Source: Acinetobacter lwoffii (GTDB taxonomy: Bacteria; Pseudomonadota; Gammaproteobacteria; Pseudomonadales; Moraxellaceae). Taken from it: a stretch of DNA of 15,239 bases. The notes under the pieces were generated by a model, which was given only the letters and a program-made list of their open reading frames with translations, did not search any database and was not told the origin of the DNA. The position numbers were made by a program, and so were the translations under genes. Positions within the stretch are counted from its first letter, which is position 1, and the number at the start of each line of letters is the position of its first letter. Below are positions 1 to 6,570 of this stretch, piece after piece. Location of the stretch: the NCBI RefSeq assembly GCF_002321025.1, contig NZ_DCLL01000010.1:1-15239 (forward strand). Reading direction: 5' to 3'.

Positions 1-20
1 TCAAACTTAGCCTTAGCCAT
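1..20 (-). CDS. tuf: Elongation factor Tu, first codons only (partial)
   Basis: Only the start of the gene lies in the window: the minus strand reads Met-Ala-Lys-Ala-Lys-Phe before the window edge, the usual EF-Tu amino terminus. A ribosome binding site (AAGGAAG) sits about 5 bases before the ATG. EF-Tu is the GTPase that brings aminoacyl-tRNA to the ribosome. Its place directly after fusA matches the str operon order rpsL-rpsG-fusA-tuf. The identification relies on six residues plus position, but that combination is quite specific. Confidence 0.9.
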
Positions 21-41
21 GAGATCTTCCTTTTTAAACTA

Positions 42-64
42 CTCATGCAGGATCACTGCATGAG
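42..64 (-). repeat. Perfect hairpin in the fusA-tuf gap
   Basis: Two perfect 9-base arms (CTCATGCAG at 42-50 and CTGCATGAG at 56-64) flank a 5-base loop. On the transcribed minus strand the hairpin lies between the fusA stop and the tuf ribosome binding site. What follows is TAGTTTAAAAAGG, not a U-run, so it does not look like a terminator. Transcription must continue into tuf; the stem may be a processing or stability element. The function is inferred. Confidence 0.6.
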
Positions 65-113
65 CACTTGGTTTTTAACTATGAATTAGTTTGGGCTTAT
101 AGTAATCGAAAGA

Positions 114-2249
114 TTACTCGTCGTCACCTTTTTTACCGCCAGACTGGAATTTAGAAATGATGCCTTCAGCCACGTTACGTGGAGTTTCAGCATATTTAGC
201 AAATTCCATAGAGTATGTTGCACGGCCTTGAGACATAGAACGCATTTGAGTCGCGTAACCAAACATCTCTGCAAGTGGAACTTCAGCTTTAATTGCTTTA
301 GTACCGCCAGGCAAGTCATCCATACCTTGAACCATACCACGACGACGGTTTAAGTCACCCATGATATCGCCCATGTAGTCTTCTGGAGTTTCTACTTCAA
401 CTTTCATGATAGGTTCAAGAAGGATAGGATCCGCTTTCATGAAACCGTCACGGAAGGCATAAGAACCAGCCATCTTGAACGATAATTCGTCCGAATCGAC
501 ATCGTGGTAAGAACCGTCAAACAATGTAGCTTTGATGCCTACAACTGGGTAACCAGCAAGGACACCATTCTTCATACGCTCTTGGATACCTTTATCCACA
601 GCACCGAAGAATTCTTTAGGAACTACACCACCAACAACTTCTTCAACGAACTCGTAGTCTTTACCAGCATCAGCATCCATTGGCTCTAAACGTACGTATA
701 CGTGACCAAATTTACCTTTACCACCAGTTTGACGAACGAATTTACCTTCTTGCTCAACTGACTTTTTGATCGTTTCACGGTAAGAAACCATTGGTTTACC
801 AATGTTTGCTTCAACACCGAATTCACGCTTCATACGGTCAACAATAATGTCAAGGTGAAGTTCACCCATACCAGCGATGATTGTTTGACCTGACTCTTCA
901 TCAGTACGAACGCGGAATGATGGATCTTCCTTAGCCAAACGACCTAAAGCAATTGACATTTTTTCTTGGTCAGCTTTAGTTTTTGGTTCAACAGCCAATG
1001 CAATTACTGGCTCTGGGAATTCCATACGCTCAAGTGTGATGACATTTTTCTCATCACAAAGTGTATCACCTGTAGTTACGTCTTTAAGACCTACACACGC
1101 AGCGATATCACCCGCACGAATTTCTTCAACGTCTTGACGATCGTTCGCGTGCATTTGCACGATACGGCCGATACGTTCACGTTTAGATTTAACTGGGTTA
1201 TAAACAGAATCACCTTGTTTAAGAACACCAGAGTAAACACGTACGAAAGTTAAGTTACCTACGAATTTGTCGTTCATGATTTTGAACGCAAGTGCAGAGA
1301 ACGGAGCTTCGTCAGATGCTTCACGAATCGCTTTAGTTTCAGCCTTATCGTCAAGAACACCTTCAATCGCTTTAACTTCTGTAGGCGACGGTAAGAATTC
1401 AATTACTGCGTCCAACATACGTTGAACACCTTTGTTTTTGAATGCTGTACCACAAAGCATTGGTTGAATTTGACAAGCCAAAGTTTGGACACGTAGACCA
1501 GCAACGATTTGTTCTTTAGTCAAATCGCCATTGTTCAGGTATTCATCCATTAACTCTTCAGAAGCTTCAGCAGCAGCTTCAACCATGTTTGTACGCCATT
1601 CTTCAGCAGTTTCTTGAAGTTCAGCCGGGATTTCACCGTATTCAAACTTCATACCTTGTGAAGCTTCGTCCCAAATGATCGCTTTCATTTCGATCAAGTC
1701 GATTACGCCTTGGAAGTTTTCTTCAGCGCCAACAGGGATTACTACAGGTACTGGAGATGCACCTAAACGTGTTTTCATTTGTTCAACAACACGGAAGAAG
1801 TTGGCACCAGTACGGTCCATCTTGTTCACGAATGCTAAACGAGGCACTTGGTATTTGTTCGCTTGACGCCATACAGTTTCAGACTGAGGTTGTACACCAC
1901 CTACAGCACAGTAAACCATACACGCACCATCAAGAACACGCATAGAACGTTCAACTTCAATTGTGAAGTCAACGTGTCCCGGTGTATCAATTACGTTGAT
2001 ACGGTGTTCAGGGAACTGTTTAGACATACCAGACCAGAATGTAGTCGTAGCAGCAGAAGTAATGGTAATACCACGTTCTTGCTCTTGCTCCATCCAGTCC
2101 ATTGTTGCTGCACCATCGTGTACTTCACCAATTTTGTGAGATACACCTGTGTAGAACAAAATACGTTCTGTAGTTGTGGTTTTACCCGCATCAATGTGCG
2201 CAGAAATACCAATGTTACGATAACGAGAAATTGGGGTTTGACGTGCCAT
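114..2249 (-). CDS. fusA: Elongation factor G
   Basis: Translocation GTPase that moves tRNA and mRNA through the ribosome after peptide transfer and, with ribosome recycling factor, splits spent ribosomes. The 711-residue product has the P-loop AHIDAGKT (17-24), the G3 motif DTPGHVD (88-94) and the G4 motif NKMD (142-145), followed by the usual domains II-V, with full family length. The chosen start gives MARQTPISRYRNIG; an in-frame extension of 18 codons upstream has no family support. The ribosome binding site is modest: AGGA about 12 bases from the ATG. Third gene of the str operon, 128 bp after rpsG. I see no truncation or frameshift. Confidence 0.97.
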   Translation of the reverse strand: MARQTPISRYRNIGISAHIDAGKTTTTERILFYTGVSHKIGEVHDGAATMDWMEQEQERGITITSAATTTFWSGMSKQFPEHRINVIDTPGHVDFTIEVERSMRVLDGACMVYCAVGGVQPQSETVWRQANKYQVPRLAFVNKMDRTGANFFRVVEQMKTRLGASPVPVVIPVGAEENFQGVIDLIEMKAIIWDEASQGMKFEYGEIPAELQETAEEWRTNMVEAAAEASEELMDEYLNNGDLTKEQIVAGLRVQTLACQIQPMLCGTAFKNKGVQRMLDAVIEFLPSPTEVKAIEGVLDDKAETKAIREASDEAPFSALAFKIMNDKFVGNLTFVRVYSGVLKQGDSVYNPVKSKRERIGRIVQMHANDRQDVEEIRAGDIAACVGLKDVTTGDTLCDEKNVITLERMEFPEPVIALAVEPKTKADQEKMSIALGRLAKEDPSFRVRTDEESGQTIIAGMGELHLDIIVDRMKREFGVEANIGKPMVSYRETIKKSVEQEGKFVRQTGGKGKFGHVYVRLEPMDADAGKDYEFVEEVVGGVVPKEFFGAVDKGIQERMKNGVLAGYPVVGIKATLFDGSYHDVDSDELSFKMAGSYAFRDGFMKADPILLEPIMKVEVETPEDYMGDIMGDLNRRRGMVQGMDDLPGGTKAIKAEVPLAEMFGYATQMRSMSQGRATYSMEFAKYAETPRNVAEGIISKFQSGGKKGDDE

Positions 2250-2288
2250 GATTTCTAGCATTCCTAAATTTTGTTGTTTAAAACAGGA

Positions 2289-2317
2289 CGCTTTAAGCTG
2301 CATAGCAACTTAAAGCG
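2289..2317 (-). repeat. Strong hairpin before fusA (second of a tandem pair)
   Basis: Perfect 9-base arms CGCTTTAAG (2289-2297) and CTTAAAGCG (2309-2317). After one mismatch the stem continues with TGC/GCA and closes on a 3-base loop, so almost the whole element is paired. On the transcribed strand it is followed by TCCTGTTTTAAAC: a short U-run displaced by five bases, so at most a weak or incomplete terminator. It lies between rpsG and fusA, which must be co-transcribed, so a processing, pausing or partial attenuation role is more likely. The function is inferred. Confidence 0.55.
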
Positions 2318-2321
2318 CTTT

Positions 2322-2350
2322 GGTGACAGAACCATGACGGTCTTGTCACC
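2322..2350 (-). repeat. Hairpin after rpsG (first of a tandem pair)
   Basis: Perfect 7-base arms GGTGACA (2322-2328) and TGTCACC (2344-2350), with a possible inner ACC/GGT pairing. It starts at the edge of an AGGAGG sequence (minus strand, 2350-2355) about 22 bases after the rpsG stop, and an ATG (2333-2335) lies in its loop region. No U-run follows. Only four bases separate it from the next hairpin. The function is unknown. Confidence 0.5.
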
Positions 2351-2377
2351 CTCCTGAATAGGGCCTGTTTTATCTGC

Positions 2378-2848
2378 TTAGAAACGGTAGTGAGAGAATG
2401 CTTTGTTGGCTTCAGCCATACGGTGCACATCTTCACGTTTCTTAACCGCAGCGCCTTTGCCTTCAGATGCATCAAGCAACTCGCCAGCAAGACGTAAAGC
2501 CATAGTTTTTTCAGAACGCTTAGCAGCAGCATCTACTAACCAACGCATCGCTAGAGCAGTACGACGGGATGGGCGTACTTCCATAGGAACTTGGTATGTA
2601 GCACCACCAACACGGCGTGCTTTTACTTCGACCATAGGACGAACTTTTTCAAGAGTAGTCTCGAAAAATTCAACTGGGTCTACTTTAGATTTTTCTTGAA
2701 CGCGGTCTAAAGCACCGTAAACGATACTTTCAGCAATAGATTTTTTACCATCTTGCATTACGTGGTTCATGAATTTAGCGATTGTTTGGCTGCTGAACTT
2801 AGGATCCGGAAGGATTTCACGAGCAGCGACTACGCGACGTCTTGGCAT
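2378..2848 (-). CDS. rpsG: Ribosomal protein S7
   Basis: Primary 16S rRNA-binding protein that starts assembly of the head of the 30S subunit. The 156-residue product begins MPRRRVVAAREILPDPKF and keeps family features such as the KFMNHVMQDGKKS stretch and the GGATYQVPMEVRP hairpin region; the length is typical. The start is preceded by AGG about 9 bases upstream. In E. coli, S7 is the feedback repressor of this operon and acts on the rpsL-rpsG gap; here that gap (2849-3028) holds strong potential RNA structure. A TATAGT hexamer (minus strand, 2926-2931) could be the -10 of an internal promoter, but no convincing -35 goes with it. Confidence 0.98.
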   Translation of the reverse strand: MPRRRVVAAREILPDPKFSSQTIAKFMNHVMQDGKKSIAESIVYGALDRVQEKSKVDPVEFFETTLEKVRPMVEVKARRVGGATYQVPMEVRPSRRTALAMRWLVDAAAKRSEKTMALRLAGELLDASEGKGAAVKKREDVHRMAEANKAFSHYRF

Positions 2849-2867
2849 TTTAAACTACCTATAAAGA

Positions 2868-2912
2868 TGACACTTCAGGTTTATCCAGCATGAGTACAAA
2901 GTGTCATGTACT
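2868..2912 (-). promoter_or_regulatory. Candidate S7 feedback element: pseudoknot or switch before rpsG
   Basis: On the minus strand a 6-bp stem (AGTACA at 2907-2912 as read on the RNA, with TGTACT at 2893-2898) encloses the 8-base loop TGACACTT (2899-2906). The whole loop is complementary to AAGTGTCA further downstream (2868-2875), about 20 bases before the rpsG ATG and just before its ribosome binding site. The two pairings give an H-type pseudoknot or two competing hairpins. In E. coli S7 regulates the str operon from this same gap; the assignment here is an inference from position and structure. Confidence 0.45.
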
Positions 2913-3028
2913 ACTCGCTGGCCTTACTATACGTCGCTTGGAATTTTCACAAAATTAATGCAGAAATCAGACAAGCGAGACGATAAAGGATTGCGGTTCT
3001 ACGTTCTTAAAATTTAATTCTTAACGAA

Positions 3029-3403
3029 TTATTTCTTAGGACGTTTAGTACCGTATTTAGAACGAGACTGGTTACGATCTTTAACACCAGCACAGTCTAA
3101 AGAACCACGAACGGTATGGTAACGTACACCTGGTAAGTCTTTAACACGACCACCACGGATAAGAACAACACTGTGCTCTTGTAGGTTATGGCCTTCACCA
3201 CCGATGTAGCTAGAAACTTCGAAACCTGAAGTTAAGCGAACACGGCAAACTTTACGCATTGCTGAGTTAGGTTTTTTAGGTGTAGTTGTGTAAACACGTG
3301 TACAAACACCACGGCGCTGTGGACAAGCCTTCAACGCAGGAACTTTAGATTTTTCAACTAAAGTCGTACGACCCTTGCGGATCAACTGATTTGTTGTTGC
3401 CAT
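3029..3403 (-). CDS. rpsL: Ribosomal protein S12
   Basis: Protein of the 30S decoding centre, important for accuracy and the classic site of streptomycin resistance. The 124-residue product has the full family length. The TPKKPNSA loop carries Lys43 and the GGRVKDLPGVRYH loop carries Lys88, both the wild-type residues at the usual streptomycin-resistance positions, so this allele looks drug-sensitive by sequence. Asp89, often beta-methylthiolated in bacteria, is present. First gene of the str operon. GGAG lies about 9 bases before the ATG, and a good promoter lies upstream at 3463-3491. Confidence 0.98.
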   Translation of the reverse strand: MATTNQLIRKGRTTLVEKSKVPALKACPQRRGVCTRVYTTTPKKPNSAMRKVCRVRLTSGFEVSSYIGGEGHNLQEHSVVLIRGGRVKDLPGVRYHTVRGSLDCAGVKDRNQSRSKYGTKRPKK

Positions 3404-3421
3404 TTGGCAATTCTCCCGTTA

Positions 3422-3457
3422 ATAAAAAGCCCCAAAAAACTACTACTTTTTGAGGGC
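3422..3457 (-). terminator. Attenuator-like hairpin in the rpsL leader
   Basis: On the minus strand GCCCTCAAAAA (3447-3457) pairs with TTTTTTGGGGC (3429-3439), with one G-U pair and one mismatch, around a loop GTAGTAG. It is followed at once by TTTTTAT (3422-3428), the form of an intrinsic terminator. It lies between the promoter and rpsL, and the predicted transcript start is at or just before its 5' arm. It could be an attenuator of the operon or a stabilising 5' stem; sequence alone does not decide. Confidence 0.45.
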
Positions 3458-3462
3458 ATGCA

Positions 3463-3491
3463 ATTGTAATTCAAGATGCAAAATTGGTCAA
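3463..3491 (-). promoter_or_regulatory. Sigma70 promoter of the str operon
   Basis: On the minus strand -35 TTGACC (3486-3491), a spacer of exactly 17 bases, and -10 TACAAT (3463-3468): five of six consensus matches in each box. The start of transcription is predicted near 3456-3457, giving a leader of about 53 bases before the rpsL ATG. It is the best promoter match in the window, as expected for a ribosomal protein operon. Confidence 0.8.
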
Positions 3492-3498
3492 CCTACTC

Positions 3499-3538
3499 AA
3501 GCCAAGCAAATGCCGTTTCTCACGACATTTGCTTGCTT
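3499..3538. repeat. Long inverted repeat between the EcsC-family gene and the str promoter
   Basis: AAGCAAATG (3504-3512) and CATTTGCTT (3526-3534) pair perfectly, and the stem extends outward with one bulge and inward with CGT/ACG. On the plus strand it is followed by CTTTTATTT, like a terminator; on the minus strand, where the flanking genes lie, no U-run follows. It may end read-through from the EcsC-family gene without a U-run, stop antisense transcription, or serve as a protein site 7 bp upstream of the str -35 box. Confidence 0.45.
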
Positions 3539-3559
3539 TTATTTACCTTCAAAATTCGC

Positions 3560-5044
3560 TTATTTTTTTGAATTTTTACCGGTTTTTTTGCTCACGTCTT
3601 GAGCTTCAGATTCAGTTTCCGAATTTTCTTGATCCTCTGCACCCTGCTGTGAAGTCTCTGTAGCAGCTTCTGCCTCGTCAGCAGCTTCTGGATGCAGTTC
3701 AGCTTCGATTTCCGGGTCAAATGAAGTTTTGGTTAAAGCCGGTTGTTGCGACTGCTTGTCTGCCGCGGGTTCAACCAACTCATCGTTGAGCGCCTCCAGC
3801 CCTTCACTCACTTTTTCATCTTTCTTCACTTCTGCTTCTTCAGAGCTTAGATCATTCTGCTCTTTTTTGACCAGCTTGACTTGGGTAATCGTGTTATTGC
3901 CTTCAATCGCAATATCTTTATCCATGATCGGCTTATCTTTCGCAGGCTCAACTTCGTGAGAGGCACCATTTAAGAGTTTCGGAGTTGCCTGTTGCAACAA
4001 ACTAACTGCTTTTTCATAAGCAGCATAAGGAGACAATTGCGAATCCTGATGCTGAATCAGGTATTGGCGTGCATGCGAGAATGCTTCCTGAGCTTTCTGA
4101 TTTACATCCTCGACAAAACGATGGCTATATACTGCACCAATACCAGCACTCGCCAGAGGCGTCAGTTTGGTTAATCGCTCCAGAATCGAAATTTTTGGCA
4201 GATGATTCATCCATTCCCATTTAGCCTCTCCCTCATGACGACTTAACCATTGCTTGATGGCGCTGACATCATTATCAGAACCTAGCATGGCTTGTAACTG
4301 CGAGATATCATGAGTTTTAAGTGTATTACTTAAAGCTTTTAAACCTAATAATAAGGTCTGTTTTTCCGCAATCAGGCTCAGGTCGATCTGTCTAAAGATA
4401 TGCTGGACGATTTCTTGATCATCTTCTTTGCTCAGGTCAAAACCATAAGAGCGACCGACTTGATAGATGGTACGCAATGCCATCAGTAAAGAAGCGGGAA
4501 TATCAATCGCGGTGCCAAGCATTCCTGAAGCACCACTTACTGCACCCTGCACCGTTGCAATCCATTTGTTTTGTTCACCTAAAGCCTGTGAAATTCGCTT
4601 GGATCGATCGACGTCCTGAGTCAATTCCTCTAAATCTTTCGCTCCCGCTTCACTCAGGATGGCATCCACCGAACTGGTTTGATTACTGAATTGATTCAGA
4701 CGCTCATAAAAGTAGTTAGACACTTTTTCGGTTAAGTCGGGAGAAACAAAATGCGCGACATTATTCACGGTATTAAAGCGGCGCCCGAGAAGTTGACGAG
4801 ACACATTTGGAAGATGCTCGCGAAGCATTTGCTGAGGATTGTCATATTTTTTAGCTGAAAAAGCGCTTTTCGTCTTGGCCGAACCATCAATCACCTGATC
4901 GGAGCTGGAAGGCTTCAGCGCTTTAGTCACCGAATCCGGCGCAACATGATTCAATAAATCCAATCCAGTTGAACTGAACTTTTTCGCCACTCCAAAGGCA
5001 TTTGAAATCAGACCATTAGATTGTTTATTATTAGCATTTACCAT
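3560..5044 (-). CDS. EcsC-family protein with a long charged C-terminal tail
   Basis: A 494-residue protein of unknown biochemical function. The middle (about 130-335) resembles the EcsC family, with the diagnostic stretch around IDIPASLLMALRTIYQVG (180-197) followed by RSYGFDL. Residues 166-190 are Gly/Ala-rich and weakly hydrophobic; there is no clear signal peptide. Residues 1-70 are polar and probably disordered. Residues 365-485 are very rich in Glu, Asp, Ala, Ser and Gln, and the protein ends in a short Lys cluster (KKTGKNSKK). It has its own promoter (5083-5111) and a GAGG ribosome binding site. EcsC is named after a gene beside the Bacillus Ecs transporter, but no transporter genes adjoin this one, so a transport role should not be assumed. 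Confidence 0.8.
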   Translation of the reverse strand: MVNANNKQSNGLISNAFGVAKKFSSTGLDLLNHVAPDSVTKALKPSSSDQVIDGSAKTKSAFSAKKYDNPQQMLREHLPNVSRQLLGRRFNTVNNVAHFVSPDLTEKVSNYFYERLNQFSNQTSSVDAILSEAGAKDLEELTQDVDRSKRISQALGEQNKWIATVQGAVSGASGMLGTAIDIPASLLMALRTIYQVGRSYGFDLSKEDDQEIVQHIFRQIDLSLIAEKQTLLLGLKALSNTLKTHDISQLQAMLGSDNDVSAIKQWLSRHEGEAKWEWMNHLPKISILERLTKLTPLASAGIGAVYSHRFVEDVNQKAQEAFSHARQYLIQHQDSQLSPYAAYEKAVSLLQQATPKLLNGASHEVEPAKDKPIMDKDIAIEGNNTITQVKLVKKEQNDLSSEEAEVKKDEKVSEGLEALNDELVEPAADKQSQQPALTKTSFDPEIEAELHPEAADEAEAATETSQQGAEDQENSETESEAQDVSKKTGKNSKK

Positions 5045-5082
5045 TTTTTACCTCAGCATTCATGTGCTTGTATTTGGTATAA

Positions 5083-5111
5083 ATACTAGGTGTAGTCAGC
5101 GTTTATCTCAA
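5083..5111 (-). promoter_or_regulatory. Sigma70 promoter of the EcsC-family gene
   Basis: On the minus strand -35 TTGAGA (5106-5111), a 17-base spacer and -10 TAGTAT (5083-5088): five and four consensus matches. Transcription should start near 5076, about 30 bases before the ATG. The rest of the 5045-5317 gap serves the divergent fabB gene; I recognise no clear FadR or FabR operator in it. Confidence 0.6.
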
Positions 5112-5317
5112 CTTTATTCTGTTTCATTTAGTAAAACCCGTACACGCCGACTCACAAACTCAACCGACTGTCACACGGCATAACATTTGCCATAAGATTT
5201 CAAAAGTCTTTCTGCTATCATGTTCCCCATCATGAAATAAGGCTAAGCGCTGGATTGGGCGATTTTAAAACCCAGATATCTGCCGCTGAGCATAGAGCAA
5301 ACTATAAGGATCTGTAG

Positions 5318-6547
5318 ATGAAACGTGTTGTCATCACTGGCATGGGTATTAACTCGTGTATTGGTAATACATTAGAGGATGTAAACCATTCTTTACAAAA
5401 CGGGATTTCAGGAACACGTTTTAATCCGACTTATGCTGAACTCAATTTCAAAAGTCATGTCAGTGCTGCAGCCGAGCAGGATTTTGATGGAATCGACCGC
5501 AAACTGAAACGCTTTATGGGCGTATGTGCGATGTATGCATATAACTCAGCTCTTGCTGCAGTTGAACATGCAGGTTTAAAGGTTGAAGATCTAGCTGGCA
5601 ACCCACGCTATGGTATCACGGGTGGTTCAGGTGGCGGTTCAACTGCTTCTGTTATTGAAATGAACGAATTATTGCAAACCAAAGGTGCGCGTAAAGTCGG
5701 TCCTTTCTTTGTACCACGTAATATGACCAACACCATTACGGCTAACGTGGGTGTCGCTTTTAAACTGCAAGGTGTAGCACATACCATTACCAGCGCATGT
5801 GCAACCTCTGCGGATGCGATTGGTTATGCTTACAACCTGATTCAACTCGGCAAACAAGATTTAATGCTGGCAGGTGGCGGTGAAGAAGATCACTGGTCAC
5901 AAAGCTTGTTGTTTGATGCCATGGGCGCACTTTGTTCTAAATACAATAACAACCCTGAAACAGCATCGCGTCCTTATTCTGCAGACCGTGACGGTTTCGT
6001 GATTGCCGGTGGTGGTGGTTTTGTGATCCTTGAATCTTTGGAACATGCGCAAGCGCGTGGTGCAAATATTCTTGCCGAAGTCGTAGGCTATGCAGCTAAC
6101 TCGGATGGTGCCGACATGGTTGCACCAAGTGGTGAAGGTGCAACACGTTGCGTACTGATGGCTTTAGAAGAAGCTAAACAACACGGCGTCGATAAAATTG
6201 ACTATGTAAATACACATGGTACTTCTACTCCAGCGGGTGACATCACAGAACTTAAAGCAATGGAACGTGCTTTCGGTGAAGGTCAGGTTCCTCCACTCAG
6301 CTCAACCAAGTCAATGACGGGTCACAGTCTTGGTGCTGCTGGTGTTCAGGAAGCGATTTATTCGGTTCTGATGATGCAAAATGACTTTATTGCTCCAAAC
6401 ATCAACGTGACCGAGCTGGATGAAGGCGCGAAACCGTTTGATATCGTGCTTGAAAAACGTGACGCAAAATTGAATACTGTGATGAGTAACAGTTTCGGTT
6501 TCGGCGGCGTAAATGCTTGTCTCATTTTCAAAAAGTGGGAAGGCTAA
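5318..6547 (+). CDS. fabB: Beta-ketoacyl-ACP synthase I
   Basis: Cytoplasmic condensing enzyme of type II fatty acid synthesis: it joins malonyl-ACP to a growing acyl-ACP with loss of CO2 and, in proteobacteria with FabA, is needed for unsaturated fatty acids. The 409 residues cover the whole thiolase fold. The catalytic set is visible: Cys161 in TSACATSADA, His300 in NTHGTSTPAGD, Lys331 and His336 in KSMTGHSLGAAG. A Gly-rich loop (NSFGFGGVNA) lies near the end. The ribosome binding site AAGGA is 7 bases before the ATG. TATCAT at 5216-5221 could be the -10, but its -35 is poor, so expression may depend on an activator. Assigned to FabB rather than FabF by overall similarity to E. coli FabB. 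hemJ follows after 23 bp. Confidence 0.95.
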   Translation: MKRVVITGMGINSCIGNTLEDVNHSLQNGISGTRFNPTYAELNFKSHVSAAAEQDFDGIDRKLKRFMGVCAMYAYNSALAAVEHAGLKVEDLAGNPRYGITGGSGGGSTASVIEMNELLQTKGARKVGPFFVPRNMTNTITANVGVAFKLQGVAHTITSACATSADAIGYAYNLIQLGKQDLMLAGGGEEDHWSQSLLFDAMGALCSKYNNNPETASRPYSADRDGFVIAGGGGFVILESLEHAQARGANILAEVVGYAANSDGADMVAPSGEGATRCVLMALEEAKQHGVDKIDYVNTHGTSTPAGDITELKAMERAFGEGQVPPLSSTKSMTGHSLGAAGVQEAIYSVLMMQNDFIAPNINVTELDEGAKPFDIVLEKRDAKLNTVMSNSFGFGGVNACLIFKKWEG

Positions 6548-6570
6548 GCTGCCCAATTTAGGGTGACTTG

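Noticed and set aside
42..64. Transcription terminator between fusA and tuf
   Set aside because: The stem is perfect but followed by TAGTTTAAAA and then a ribosome binding site, without the U-run of an intrinsic terminator.
2250..2303. Longer fusA reading frame with 18 extra N-terminal codons
   Set aside because: The EF-G family starts at MARQTPISRY; the extension runs through the intergenic hairpin and has no ribosome binding site at its start.
3729..4689. Open frames on the plus strand opposite the EcsC-family gene
   Set aside because: Ser/Leu-rich shadows of the acidic tail and domain on the other strand, with no ribosome binding site or family resemblance.
3560..5044. Reading the EcsC-family gene as part of an ABC transporter
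   Set aside because: No ATPase or permease gene is adjacent; the family name comes from a Bacillus operon and does not prove transport.
5045..5317. FabR or FadR operator upstream of fabB
   Set aside because: A repeated CCGACT word is present, but nothing matches the known operator forms well enough to claim a site.
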